A stretch of DNA of 64,000 nucleotides from Delphinus delphis (taxonomy: Eukaryota > Chordata > Mammalia > Artiodactyla > Delphinidae): positions 7,278,680-7,342,679 of the forward strand of contig NC_082703.1 of NCBI RefSeq assembly GCF_949987515.2, in the 5' to 3' direction. The notes beneath the pieces were generated by a model. That model did no database searches. It was not told where the DNA came from and worked only from the letters and a program-made list of their open reading frames with translations. Numbering within the stretch: the first letter of the stretch is position 1; each line of letters opens with the position of its first letter. Of the stretch, positions 14,140 to 29,100 are shown in pieces. The position numbers were made by a program, and so were the translations under genes.

Positions 14140-17100
14140 GAGACAATAAACACAAGAGTGCAAACAGTGAAATAGAAAAGAAAAATAAAAGAGAGAAGAT
14201 GAACAAAGACAAAGGCTGGTTCTTTGAGAAAAAAATCACTCATATAATAGGCAAAGCTGTAGTAAAATTGATGGAGAAAAAGAGAAGACAAAAATGACTC
14301 ATAATATTGAAAGAAGATAAAAATACCTACAGGCAAAGTAGAGATTAAAAATAATAATCAAAGAATACATCAACCAACCAAATGTGACAGCTTTTAAAAC
14401 TCAGACAAAATAGACAAATTACTAAAAATAGATCTTACCAGAACTAACTCTAGAAGACTATTAAAGGAAATGAAGTTTAGTTTAAAATCTCTCAAAACTA
14501 AACAAAAACGAACAAAACACATACAGAGACCCACACACTAAACACAATTTTTAAAACCACCAGTTCTAAATGGTTTAGCAGGCAACTTCTACCACACTTT
14601 AAAGCAACAAATAATCCCATTTTTATACAAAGTCTTTCAAACACCTTAAAAATAGAGAATGGTCCCCAACAAATACTACAAAGCCAAAATAACCCTTATA
14701 GCAAAACTATTAATTTAATTCATCACATTAACAAATTAAAAATTACACAGCCACCTCAGATGCACAAAAAAAGTTGATTAAAATATCTTTTCACAGTTAA
14801 GAAATAAAACTCATGGTATATTAGGAAGAGAAAAGAATATCATTAACCAAATAAAGAGTATCTTTAAAATAAAAAGGATGGCCTTAGTGGGAAAATATTA
14901 GAAAAGTTTTCTTTAAAATGAGAAATGAAGAAGAGATACAACTATTGCTTTTTTCTCAACATTATATTTGATGTCTTAGCAAGAGCAATAAGAAAATAAA
15001 GATACACTGTACACATAAGGGTTAGAAAGGAAGAAATAAACTCTCTTTATCTGAACTAATATGATTATTTACATAGAAACCCCTAAACACTACAGAAAAA
15101 TAAATAGAGGCTAATTTAACAATATGGATGAATGGAAGATTAATACACAAAGGTCAATTCTGGTTTTTCATACCAAAAGCAAACAAGTAGAAAATACAAT
15201 AAGACATTATTTCAAATATATCAGAAAATATCAAGTACTTATAAATATATATGTCACATATATTTATTACATATATACATATGTAAAATTACATAATATA
15301 TAATAAACAGCAAGCCTGGGAAATTATACAGTATTATTGAGACACTAAATGAGATCTAAATAAGTAGACAACCATAGTATAGTCAGAGTCAGAAAGAATT
15401 TGTGACACAAAGAATCAATTTTAAACCAAACTTTCAATTAGATTCCTCCCATCAATTTCCACAGGGTTTTTCATAGTTCATGATAAAATGATTATAAAAT
15501 TGATATGAAAGATAAAGGGCCAAGAAGAGCTTGTCAACTATTGGAAAAAGAAGAGCAAGGAGGGAAAACCTGCCCTAAGATGTATAAGGATTAATTATGA
15601 ATCTTTAGCAATTAAAAAAGCATAGTATTAATGCAGTAAGAGATAAACTGATTAAAAAAAACACAGAATAGACCTATTTATACTGGTAGCATGTCAGATC
15701 AGTGAGGGGAAAAGGGTTTATTCAATAACTAGCATTGATAAAATGGTTATCTATGGAAGAAGCTGAAGTTTTATTCATGCGTCACGCCATAAAAAAACAA
15801 ATTCCAGTATAATTAGAGATTTAAACATCAACAAAAATTAAAAATTCTTAATAGGAAATGTAATTAAATATCTTTAAAATACTGGGATATGGAAAAATTC
15901 CTAAACAAAAACCAAAAAAAATCATTAAATACAATTGAAATGATTGAAAATTTGAACTATAATAATATTAAAAACTTTTGAATATCAAAATACTTCTCAT
16001 ACTCAGTGAAAAGACAAGTTATAAACTGGAAAAATATAGTTACAATTCAGATCACTGATGAACAGTTCGTGTCAAGAATACATTAAGCACTCCTAGAAAT
16101 TAAATAAGAAAAGCCCCACAAACAATCCAACAGAAAAACAGGTAAAATGCATGAGTAGGCTTTTCACGGAAAGAGGAAACATGCATGGCTAATAAACATG
16201 AAGAGAAGCTCCATACTTAGTGATAAGAGGCTTACAAATCAAAACCACGATGAGATTCCACTTTACACTGATTCCACTGCAAAGATTAACAAGTATGACC
16301 ACGCCAGTTGTTAGAAAGAATGCAGATGTACAACTACACAAAGTCCCTTACAGATTGCTGATAAGCTGGAAAAATGGTGCAACCACTAGTAAAAAATGAT
16401 ACTATCTCGTAAAAATGAACATTCACATTCTTCACACCATTAAACCACCCTCCCCCCACACACACATACACAGACACTCTTGCACAGGTCCACTAAGAGC
16501 CATACATAAGCCATGTTAATAATAAAATTATTTCCAATAGAAAAATCTAGAAACAATGCAAATCACACCAAGAGTGGATAAATAAACTAAGGTTTACTCT
16601 GTCAATGAAATATCATATAACAGTAAACAATTAACTACAGCAACACTCAGAAAAATGAGTGTATCTTAGAAATATAAAATGAGGAAAATCTAAGTACCAC
16701 AAGATTCCACTGGTGTGACCTTCCTTCTGTAAAGTTAAACACAGATAAACATTTTAAGACTGTACATAATTGCAATAAAACTATAGGAGAGATAAAGAAT
16801 GATGATGATGTACAAAACAACTGAGAGCAGTATGAAATGTGGGTAGGATCATATAGTTAGATACGGGTTCTGTCCTAAATTTTGTCTTGATGGTGAGTTC
16901 ATGTACTGGTACTCAGAGCATTATTAAAAACAGCTACTTACAAAAACAAACAACCAAAATGTGCTTATGTATAAGTCAAGTACGGAGGTTGTTGTAAGAA
17001 TTACGATAAATCCAATTCTAATTTCCCAACACTAAAGAAGAAAACTAAATCTAGTTATGTCATCCCTCTGCTGAAAATCCTCCAAGAATTCAGGACTGAC

Positions 17101-20100
17101 TTGGAGAAAAGGCAACTTCCTTAAAGCCAAATCCTTATAATAGACTATACAATACTTTTGTTATCTGGCCCACTATCAACTGCAATATTTGGAAATTCTC
17201 TGAATTTGTCAATCCTCTTGAGTAAAACTTCCCCTATTCCCTTAAAACATATGTGAACAAGTGAGAGCTTTGCATGTTTTCATATATTAAACATCACTAG
17301 AGGCTGGGGCCTTTGTTTTCAGGCATAGTAAACTAGATAATTTCAGCCAAACTTCTACTAAGGATATATAAAAATGCTGGATGAAATATAAAAATACCTA
17401 ATAAATCATGAAAGATATAACCAGACCGTGAAGAATTTCCAGGCCAAAATCTAGAAGAAATCAAGGTCTTAGAGGTTAAGTCCAGTCCTCCCACCCCGCA
17501 AAGCATTTAGTAACTCAGAAGATACAGCTACCAAACTGAGCTAACATTCTGGTGATGTCATAGGGTAAGTGGTCCAAAAACTTCCAGCTCCCCTGACACA
17601 CAAAATGAAGACTTTAGTAACTTCTCCAAATTTTAACCTGGCATAACAAAGGTATGCAGGCATAGAAGAAGTGTAAAATTGAATAAATTAGTTTTCAGAT
17701 GTACTTTCATTCTGAGTTTGTCACCTGGGTAGTACAGTGAACATCGAGCATTGAATTTGGATTTACGTGGTCCTAAGGCACAAGTGCCCCATTGTACTTG
17801 GAAGAAGTAAATAAATATCCTCTCTGGGGGCTTCCCTAGTGGTGCAGTGGTTGAGAATCTGCCTGCCAATGCAGGGGACATGGGTTCGAGCCCTGGTCTG
17901 GGAAGATCCCACATGCCGTGGAGCAACTAGGCCCGTGAGCCACAATTACTGAGCCTGCACGTCTGGAGCCTGTGCTCCACAACAAGAGAGGCCGCAATAG
18001 TGAGAGGCCTGCGCACCGTGATGAAGAGTGGCCCCCGCTTGCCACAACGGGGCAAGAGAAAGCCCTCGCACAGAAACAAAGACCCAACACAGCCATAAAT
18101 AAATAAATAAAATTAAAAAATAAGTCCTCTCTGGAAGAATGTAATATTTTTCTAGGCAACAAGTTATTTCCATAAATATTTTTTAATAGAAGAATAAGCA
18201 CATAATCTAAGACAAAAAAGCACACAAAGAAAAGAAGATACTATGTGTAACAACCAGTGGAAACAACAGACAAGAAAAACCAAGGACTTAAGACATTGAA
18301 TAACTGGACACAAACTACAACATAATTATGTTTATTTTATTGAAATAAATATAAGGTAACCTTGGAAACACAAGAAACTATGAAAACAGAGAATATCTGA
18401 TAAAGAACCAAATATAAATTCTGGAACTGAAAAATACAATAACTCAAATTAAAAACTCAATGAATTGAGTTTGTAAATAGATTAAACACAGATAAAGAGA
18501 GAAGTAGGAACCTGGAAGGTAGTTCAGAATAAAGTATCCAGAATGTAATACAGAGATACAAAAAAGAGGAGAAATACAAAACAGAGGGTAAGAAATATAT
18601 TTGGCACAGTAAAAAAAGGACTAACATAATTGAATTCCCAGAAAAGGAGGAGAAAGAACATAGTGACAAGGGCAATATATGAAGAAATAATTGAGAATCT
18701 TCCAGAAATGGTGGAAAACACCAAGCCGGAGACTCAGGAAGACTCATGAATACTAAGCACAATAAATTATCAGAAATTCAAAACTACACACATCATAGTA
18801 AATGTATAACATATTTTCACATTAAGTACAACACATAATTTTTTAAGAAGATAATTCATTAAAGAAGATAGTTTAACAGACTTCTTAATAGCGACAACAA
18901 AAGCCAGAAATCAACAGAATAATACTTTCACGGTTCTTAAGGATAAAATGTGGCAGCTTAGAACTCTATATCCATAAAATTATCTTTCAAGAATAAAAAG
19001 AAAATAAAGATGTCTTTACATTAAAAAAAAAAGAGCTTGTCACTGGCAGATCTGCACTTAATTTAGGATAAAAATGGGCAAAAAGAAGCATAATAGAAAA
19101 TAATAGGAAGAAGAATAGGTATATATTAAATCACCTTACTGTATACCAGAAACTAACACGACGTCGTAAATCAACTACATTCCAATTTAAAAAATGGGCA
19201 AGATAACAGCCATTTCATAAGAGGGAACCCAAATGGCTTATATATATGAATATATGCTTGGCCTCATTACTAATCAGAAAAATGAGATCATAAACCACAA
19301 TAAGACACACTGTCTTGCAAAACATTATCCCAAAGAACGGCTAAAACTAAAAAGACTGATGTTTCTAAGTGTTAGGTAGGATGGGAAGCTACATTTCCAA
19401 GCGGTAGTAAGGCTGTATATGGTGAAAGGAGCTCTCAGGGCTGCTGGTGGAAGTGCAGACCAGAAAAAAACATTTTGAATGACTGACAGTTCTGTTACAG
19501 GAAGATTTCCTACCCTGCAATTTAATGCCTGGGGACCCGGACACATATATAAGAATTTTCAAAGCAACATCCTTCATAATAGACAAAATTGAGGAGAAAT
19601 GTCAACCAACAGTAGAATGGATTAAGAAAAATTGTGGTGTATTCATATAATGGAATGCTCTACTACACAGCAATGAAAATGAATAGGTGCAGCTACATCC
19701 AGCTGCAACAAGGATGAATCTTACAAACGCATTATTGAGGTAAATAAATTTATATTCCATTTATGTGAGTTTAAAAACAGGAAAAACTTAAATATTCTAA
19801 ATAAACATAGGAGATAGGATAATTAATAAATGTCAGATATAAAGTCAAAATCATAATTATCTGTAGGGACGAAAGATTGGGTTATTATTGGGGAGGGTTT
19901 TCCTGGGGTGCTGGCAATAGAATGTATCTTGATTTGGGTGGTAGTTACATGGGTGTTCACTTCATAGTAATTCATTTTAATGTGTATTGTAATTCTATGT
20001 AATTTTCTTTCTGAGTTATAATTTGGGATAAAGAGTTTTAAACATGCTGCTTAATTATTACCTTGCTATTTTAAAAATAAATGTAAGTTCTAAGATATTT

Positions 20101-23100
20101 TTTCTACGCTCCAGTGACTCCTGTGCAACTCTTGGGAATTTTTCACTCAACTTTTGTTCTTGTGAGATTATTTAATGTTGAAAAAGTTCGAAAATATTTA
20201 TTGCTATGCATGTGATATATCTACTGGAAAATATTTAATGATAGACATATAAAAAGGAGGCGATCATTAAGTACCAGAAAAAAATTTGAGGAAATGTACT
20301 GTTATCAAAGACCAACATTTATCAGCCATAATGATATAAACACTGTCGCTGTAATTACAAATTAGAAGATAACTATAATGGAACAACTGAAGAAGGGAAA
20401 GTGGTGCAGAGGGATGAATAATATACATCTGCAAAATATCAGGTGATGAATAAATACTGTGTACAACTGAGGAGTCAAAAGAGTGATAAAACAGATTTAA
20501 ACTTAGAAGAAATAGTTATCTCTGAGCAGTAAGACTGGAAAAATAGGAAGGGGTTAAATATTTGGTGATAAGTATTTTGCGATTTGATGTGTAAGTTATG
20601 TTCCTATATTACTTTCTGGAATAGCACTATCTTCTGGATTCCTACATGGATCTGCCCCATCCCTCAACAACTGCTGAGTTAGGTGACCCCTACATCAGCG
20701 GTCCCCAACCTTTTTGGCACCAGGGACCGGTTTCATGGAAGACAATTTTTCCATGGATGGGAGGTGGGGCGGTGGATGGTTCAGGCGGTAATGTGAGCGA
20801 TGGGGAGCGGCAGATGAAGCTTCGCTCGCTCGCCTGCCACTCACCTCCTGCTGTGCGGCCCAGTTCCTAACAGGCTGCGGACAGGTGGGTTCAGGACCCC
20901 TGCCTTACATGTTATGACAACGTGCCTGTGTGTACATGATTTTCATTTATCCTGATCAGCATTATTGCACCTTTCCAATCTGAGAACTGATATCTTTTTT
21001 CAACTCTAGAAAGTTTTCATCTTTTCATTTGATTGTGAAAAACTGCACATATACAAAGTGTATAGGATGTATGCATTCAATATAAAGAATAATAAATCAA
21101 TATTTATGTACCCACTCAGGCACAATAACAATACAAATTACTCAAGGAAATAAATATCTCATCATTATTCACTGTTGTATATTCTCTAAGCCTAGTTATC
21201 TGGTCTTCTGGATGTTTTGAGAGCTATAAAATATCAAATTTTTTTTCTGTTAAGTTAGCCATAGTTAGTTTTTGTTGAATGCTACTAGTTATCCTGAATT
21301 ATAGAAACATAAATTAATATTTTACCTTTATGACATTTTATAACATAATATCTTGGATATTGTTTTGCTTTAAATAATAAGTAACCAAAGAAAGAAAAGT
21401 ATCAATTTCTATATCAGTTACCTAGGTTTGCACAAAATCTGGCACAATCTTTGTGGCTTAAAATAATGAGTTATTATTTCTTGAAATTCTTTGTTTTGAC
21501 TGGGCTCAGCTGGGTGAGTCTTCTGCTCCATGCAGTTTTGCTGGAGACATGACTCTGTTTAGCTGAGAGCTCTAGTGGGCTAGAACCTCTGAGATGGCAT
21601 CACTTACAGGTCCGTTGCCTCAGCTGGGCTTCTGGAGGAGCTGGCAGCTGGATGGGCCTCCTACCCCTGGAGGAGGAGGTGAACTTCTTACATAGTGGTC
21701 CAGGGTTTCAAGACACTGAGCGCAGAAGGTGATAGGCTCTTTATGGGTTGGTCCTTTAACTGGCTCAGTCATTTACACATGTTTCATTGGTTAAAATGAG
21801 TCAAAAGGCCAGCCCAGATCAATAGAAGGGAAGCTAGAAGACTCCACATTTGATGGGAGGAGAAGAATATGTGTAAACATTTGGGAGGGGTTTCTGGTAG
21901 CCATCTTTTAAAAAACAATCTACCACAGTCTCCCCTCTGCTGAATTCTATTTCTCAAGTTAAGTCAAAGGCCAGCACAGGTTTACTGAGAGGAGCAGCAT
22001 GAACGTACAGTAAGGAAAGGTAATGTGAACCTCTGCACCAAAGGAAAATCCACCACCATCACAGACTGTGGTAATTGCTTTAAAGCAAATAAATGGAGTG
22101 ATGAGACAGGAGGATTAGAAGACGTTAATTTTTAGAAGACGTTAATTTAGATAAGTTGGCCAGGGAAGGACTCTGAGTGCTGGGAGATGAAAATAAATCA
22201 GTCACATACAGCTGAAGAGCTTCTGAGCAGAAAGAACAGATCAATAAAGTAGCCTTTACAGAAGTTCAGGAGAGACAAGATAGGAACTTTGAATATGGTT
22301 GTGAGAGTGGAGACAAAATGGTAGAATTAGGATTTATGTAGGAGATGCAACTGATGATGAACGTGTACACAGGGTTTGAGGGAGACAGTAAAGTCAAAGA
22401 CAACGCCTAGTTTTCTGTTTTAAGGAGCGGCATTGATGAGGTCCCACTTGCTGAGACAGGAAAAGCTGTTTCCTTTCCTTCTTGTTTTTTAATTTTAAAT
22501 TTTTTAATTTGCCTTGTGAGATGGAAAAGTTGGACATTAAATCATGAGTTTACTTTTGAAAATGTTGAGTCTGAGGGGCCTTTGAAACACTGGGGTGGAA
22601 ATACCCAGTGAGCAATTAGTTGTGTGACTATGAAGCCACAGAGAATGTCTAGTGGGGGACATCAATTTTGGAGTCTTCAGAGTATAGATGTAACTGACAG
22701 AATTCTACATAGACACTTCCAACATTTTGTACCATTTAAGAAATTTCATTCATTAACTTGACGAATACCTACAATAACATACATTAGTCTATGAAAATAC
22801 ATCAGCAGATAAAAGAAGTTACTTTCCACATATTTAATGACTTCCTCTTTGTCTCAGCTGGGTTACAATTATTAGCCTCTTATCACTGGTTTTAGCACTT
22901 CGGTTTTTTTTTTTACTATTTTTTAAGTAAGGATTCAAGTAATACACAAATTATTGAAAAGACAGGCATGACAATGATCCTGAAGCAGAACTTTTGGCTG
23001 TCTGTCAACAGCACCATAAAAAAATTCAAAATGCTTACTGGTTATCTCACACCTGAGAGCCCAAGGTAACGGTGGGTTGAAGGTGTCAGATGTAAAGAGA

Positions 23101-26100
23101 GTACAGTGTTCAACTATGAAATGCGTGAAGGCCGAGGTGATCTGATAGGCAATCCTGGATAAAATCAAAATGTCATTTCATATCTGGGTGACTTATTTAG
23201 TGAGTGATGTTTGGATAATGGATAGACCATTTGGAAAAAAATAAAGAAGTTAGTTCCCTACACATTACACAAAGTCACTTCCAGAGAGCTTAAATATAAA
23301 ACATTTCAATATGAAAAACTAAAAATGCTAGAGCGATAGTTACTTAATTCTAGGACAGAAGGGTCTAAGCATGTCAGAAAAGCAGAAAGCCAAAAGGAAA
23401 GAGTTAATGGATTAGAGTCCATATAAACCGGATGCTTCTGTATTCGATGTACAACAAAAGCACGCATAAAAATTAAAAAGCAAAGGGAGAGGAAAAAATA
23501 TTTACAGCATATGACACAAAGCAGCTAATATAAAAATATAATGAGGCTTAAAAGTCAGCAAAGTAACAGAGGACCCTCTTCATAGAAAAGAGGATAAAAG
23601 AAATGAAGAGCCATTTCAAAAAACCCACAAACCATCAAAACACACAAAAATTGCTCAATCTCACTAGGAACCAAAATAGTAAAACAGAACAGTTAGAAAC
23701 CATGTTGCCTACTTAAAACTCTTTTTGTATTAAATAGGCATTTCCCAGTGTTTCACTGGGAAAAACACCTGGCAAGATATATTTTCAGAGGTTAACTCTG
23801 GTCATGAACTGCTCTTTCCTTACTTATTGCTTACTATTATTTCCGAATTTTAAAAATTAATAATGCAAGGGCAATTTTCTTCCATTACAAATATTCACAC
23901 ATACTTCAAGTATTCCCTGCCCGTGGGTCACATAGATACACTTACTCTCCCAGGAAAACAATCTCAGTATTGATCTCCCCTGCCTTATGGCGGAGGAAAT
24001 TCCTCAGGAAAGCCGTCACACTGTCCACAGTGATGTTTCCACAGACCACAATGAACCTAGAAAGTGAAAACATGGGAGGTGGTTCATCCCAGGAACAGAA
24101 GTATCTTCCTGTCTAGATTTAGAGATGGACAATTAGCTTAAACTTAGTTTGAAATAAAAGTTGGTATTTGATACCTCATTGTAGTTTTGATTTGCATTTC
24201 TCGAATGATTAATGATGTTGAGCATTTTTTCATGTGTTTGTTGGCAATCTGTATCGTCTTTGGAGAAATGTCTATTTAGGTCTTCTGCCCACTTTTGGAT
24301 TGGGTTGTTTGTGTTTTTGATATTGAGCTGCATGAGCTGCTTGTATATTTTGGACATTAATCCTTTGTCAGTTGCTTCGTTTGCAAATATTTTCTCCCAT
24401 TCTGAGGGTTGTCTTTTCGTCTTGTTTACGGTTTCCTTTGCTGTGCAAAAGCTTTTAAGTTTCATTAGGTCCCATTTGTTTATTTTTGTTTTTATTTCCA
24501 TTTCTCTAGGAAGTGGGTCAAAAGGGATCTTGCTGTGATTTATGTCATAGAGTGTTCTGCCTATGTTTTCCTCTAAGAGTTTTATACTGTCTGGCCTTAC
24601 ATTTAGGTCTTTAATCCATTTTGAGTTTACTTTTGTGTATGGTGTTAGGAAGTGTGTAAGTCAGAAAGAGAAAAACAAATACTGTATGCTAACACATATA
24701 TATGGAATCTAAAAAAAAAAAAAAAGGTCATGGAGAACCTAGGGGCAGGACAGGAATAAAGATGCTGATGTAGAGAATGGATTTGAGGACATGGGGAGGG
24801 GGAGGGGTAAGCTGGGATGAAGTGAGAGAGTGGCATGGACATATATACACTACCAAATGTAAAATAGCTAGCTAGTGGGAAGCAGCTGCATAGCACAGGG
24901 AGATCAGCTCAGTACTTTGCAACGACCTAGAGGGGTGGGATAAGGAGCCTGGGAGGGAGACGCAAGAGAGAGGGGATATAGGGATATATGTATGCATATA
25001 GCTGATTCACTTTGTTATACAGCAGAAACTAACACAACATTGTAAAGCAATTATACTCCCATAAAGATGTTAAGAAAAAAAAGTTCCACCTAGATTTTAA
25101 ACTTAGAAACACCAAGGACTGCATCTCCAGTATACAAAAGGAGCATAAGATTTCTGTAGGGAATGATTCCACACATTTGAATTACACATAGCTTTTCAGG
25201 CATTTAAGGATAACTATCGTAACTGCTAGATTTTTCTCGGTTATTTATAATTTATAATGGAGTTGCACGTGTGTTAATTTCACTTGATTTGCCACTTGAC
25301 TCCTGATTGGCTGGTGTCATCTTTTTTCAGAGGAACGACTGAGCTCGGAATGGCTCACTGATTTTCCTATAGTCAAATACTATGGCTGAGGCAGCCACAG
25401 AATCTAGGCTATTTTGGTTTATCTTCTGCATCTAAAATTATCTAGTGCTCACAAAAAAAGTGAGTCCAATGGAGAGACATGTAGCACAGGTCCACAAACC
25501 TATGCATGTAACTTCTATGGTGAAAAACAGCCGTCAATTTCCTTAGGCTTCATATACATAAAGAAGCTATTTTCCTCCCATTAGTCATGTAAGAAAACGG
25601 AAAGCGTAATTTTAGCCTAAGTTAAACTTATATTTTCCAGACCTTATTGACCTATTTAGCATGTGTGAGATGAACTGGGTTAGACTTTGGCTTATCTAGC
25701 TTATTTCACTGTTTTCAATATTTGTTTTTCATTCATTTCATTTTGTTACCTTCCTCTTCATACGCCTGGATCAATGTTGGTTTTTATCCAACTGTGTTAA
25801 GACATCACTCCAAAGGAGTTTATCTCCACTGCGCCTCTTTCCTCTACAGCAGGTAAGAGACTAAATAAAAAAGAATCGCTTTGAATTTGAGATTTCCAAT
25901 TCCTTATCTTCTCCTTAGGTATGAAGAATCATAATGGCAATGGAGGTAACACATATCCACAGAGAAGTAGAGTAAAAACAACTCCAAATCCACTTCGCTC
26001 CTGGGAACGAACAGCTGTGGCACGGACAAAACAGGTGATCTGTGAAGGACTGGAGACAGGCTGAAACCCCTCCTCACGCTAGCAAACCTCTTCCCATGGA

Positions 26101-29100
26101 TGAGCTTGAGGGGAGTTTGGGCTAAGACAACGGAATTGAATTATTTTAAATTCGAACTGTGACTCTAATTGGATCCTAATGTAAAGTTAGCCATGAGTCA
26201 ACCACATGGTTCAAATGAGTAAGACAATCAGGAATGGATAGAAGAGAACAGTCTGAGATAAGGAATGGACAAATATTGGCACAATCAGCATGTGACGCCG
26301 AATGACAACGTATCTGTCATTCTAGTTTATTTAATCCTCTTACGAGCATCTAGAGGGTAGTGCGTATCAGGTAGCAAACATCTTCTCATGGTTTTTATTC
26401 CAGCCCTCTTCAGTGAATGAGGACCTTGCCAACATACCCACCTAGGCCAGGCAATCGTGTTTCAAAAGGGAGAGTGACTTCGTAGAATACCCCAAACTGT
26501 AGAAATTATACTTGAAAGCTACTTACTTCTTTCCTTTGACCACTTCATAGGAACTGGTGTATTTCCTCTTGTTACCAAAAAGTTCCACCATTTCAGGGAT
26601 GCAGTTCGCAAACAGAACCTAAAATGATTGGCAAATAAAACCTGAGGTCTCACTACTTCCAAGGATACTTCAAAATTCCAAGATTACAGAGGAGAAAGCA
26701 GGTACGTAAAACTTTCTCTCTTCTAAGAAGGGCATGACTGGGAACTGTGCTTTTAAAGGGAGACCAGTTTTCTTCCTTACTTCAGCCTTTGGATTTGGTT
26801 AAAATTTAATAAATTGCTTTTCATCCTTCAAAAAGATGAAAGCAAAGACAAGCAGTAAGGCAACCTCCGCACCCATTTTTTCCTGTCATCACTTCTAACT
26901 GCCCTTCTGACTCTTTCACTTGATACTATTTGGGGCTTGGGGAAAAAATAAAGCATATGGGACAGAGTAGGGTTAAGGGAAAATGACAGAAATGAGGGGA
27001 TGTAACAATGATGTGGACAGGGGGATATCAGAAAGGTAGAGTGGAGAACTCGGAGATGGTTATTAAGGAATTGCCATTAAAGTCACTAAAAGAAAAGGAG
27101 GCTTCCTTTGTCCTTGACACACTCCTGAACCAAGCACAGATGTTCACTTATCTGTAGTAAAATGCTGGTTTAGAGAGAGCTTACTCATTTGGGCTGGAAA
27201 GAACACAACTTCCTGCAGATCAAATCTCAAATCCCCTTCCTCTTTGGAAGAAAGACTATAATCCGATGGGCAAAAGATGAAGGAAGATGCGGTTGCTCAA
27301 ATCAATGCAGAGGCTAATTAGGAACGTCTGCTCTCCTTTGTCTACCACCCTCATCCCTGGCAATTGAACAATTACGTTATGTGCTCCAGGGGATGCAGTT
27401 TGGAAAATATGGGATTCACATATCTCTTCATTTTCATTTGATACCTGCTCTGAATAATGCAACATTCACTCTCAAACCTCTATCACTTTGTTTCTCACCA
27501 TTAACCAAATGTTTTTCGTTTATGTAGCTATATTCAAAAGACATAAAAATATTCTTTACCAAACTCCCCAGGGTGAAGAACATGATGAAGGTCCGTCCTA
27601 GGGATGTCTTGGCTACCACATCTCCAAAGCCGACAGTCGACGTTGTTGCCATGACCAGGTAAATGGACTCAAAATATGAAATATTCTGTGAATTTCTACC
27701 TTTGAGCCAGGGATCACCAGAATTTTCCACCTGTCCAAAGAGAGAAGACTTAGGAAAGGTCTCTGAATGGAATTCAAGGAAAAGTTTATAAAGAATAAGT
27801 ACAACTTTTGATTCGTTTCATTTAATTCAATCCAAATGAAAGAGTAAATGATTCCCAGGTCGCTGTGAAGGGTTTGCAAATTGTGGGTAGTAATTGTGAA
27901 GTCTTGTTTCCCTTCACGGTGATTACTGCTCAAATCTGAGGGGTGTGTAGCTGGAGCCCACAGTGGAGATGCTCAATGCGGGGAATGGCTGACAACATCT
28001 CTTCTCCTGTGGGCACATCCTCCCATCCCGGAGCCACGGGATTCAGAGGCTGTCAGACTGAGCAATTATTATTCACCCTCATTTTACATCACATCAGGAT
28101 CATCATGAAGGAAAGCAGCACTTAAATGGGCACTTGATCTCAGTGAGCTTAAGCGCATGAACGCTGGAGTCTCAGGAAGAGCAAACAAGCTTTCCAGATT
28201 ACTTTCCTCCCTCCCTGCAAAAATCTTTTCAGTGATAAAAAGGAAACTCTGAAATAAGCTACAAGGATATACTGTACAATATGGGAAATATAGCCTATAT
28301 TTTATAGTAACTATAAACAGAGTATAACCTTGAAAAATTGTGAATCACTATATTGTACACCTGTAACATATAATATTGTACATAAACTATACTTCAATTA
28401 AAAAAAAAAGACAAACTCTGGAAAAATCTTCCTCTGATTTTCCCCCTAAGTCTTCACATTTTATGAAACCTAGGTTTATCCGATTTTTTTTTTTACCTCA
28501 AACAAAAAGAGTAACTTAGGCAATGGCATTACACTTTATAGAATATATATATAAATTTATACATATATATCATTTGTTATGCTATATAACAAACATTAAT
28601 TATATAGAATATATACAAAATTTCCGCTATGTTTCTGTTTTTAGACATTTTTCCCCAAATAGTACTTATTTCCTAGATGTTTTCCGTTTCCATTTTTCCA
28701 CGAGAGACGGTAAAATGCTAGCGATGGCTGGGGAAGGCAGGTTTTTTGTTTTGTTGCTAAGAACCAGAATGAAAACTAGAAATAATGTACTTTGCTTAAG
28801 TATCCGATCACTTTTTTAAAGTGGTGTGCCAACTGCTGCCTCCTTCTTAAGTTGGATGAGTAGGTTAAGAGTGTGGGCTCCTCTAATACTCCACTCCCAG
28901 ATAAGGAGATTGCATGTCTATACTTAACTCTCAGGGCTGGTAGTAGATTTGGTTGCAAAGTCTACTAATCAGCTTCCACAGATGTGGAGACTTTACTGCT
29001 TTCTAAGACTACTGTACCGTAAGAAAACCAAGTTTAAATCACACAGATAAAACTCCTAGAGGAAAACATAGGCAGAATATGCTTTGACATAAATCGAAGC

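Noticed and set aside
13808..14336. Frames of 105-157 codons and similar ones at 5605-5932, 31732-32124, 33579-33865 and 51929-52311
   Set aside because: All are translations of CHR SINEs; the recurring protein texts only reflect the repeat consensus.
24133..24501. Reverse-transcriptase-like protein
   Set aside because: It is a fragment of L1 ORF2 within an inverted, truncated insertion; the same holds at 29110-29439 and 58493-58895.
27434..27730. KCNMA1 (SLO1) rather than KCNU1
   Set aside because: The filter is GFG rather than GYG, and the turret and RCK1 text ([33 protein letters not shown]) fits SLO3.
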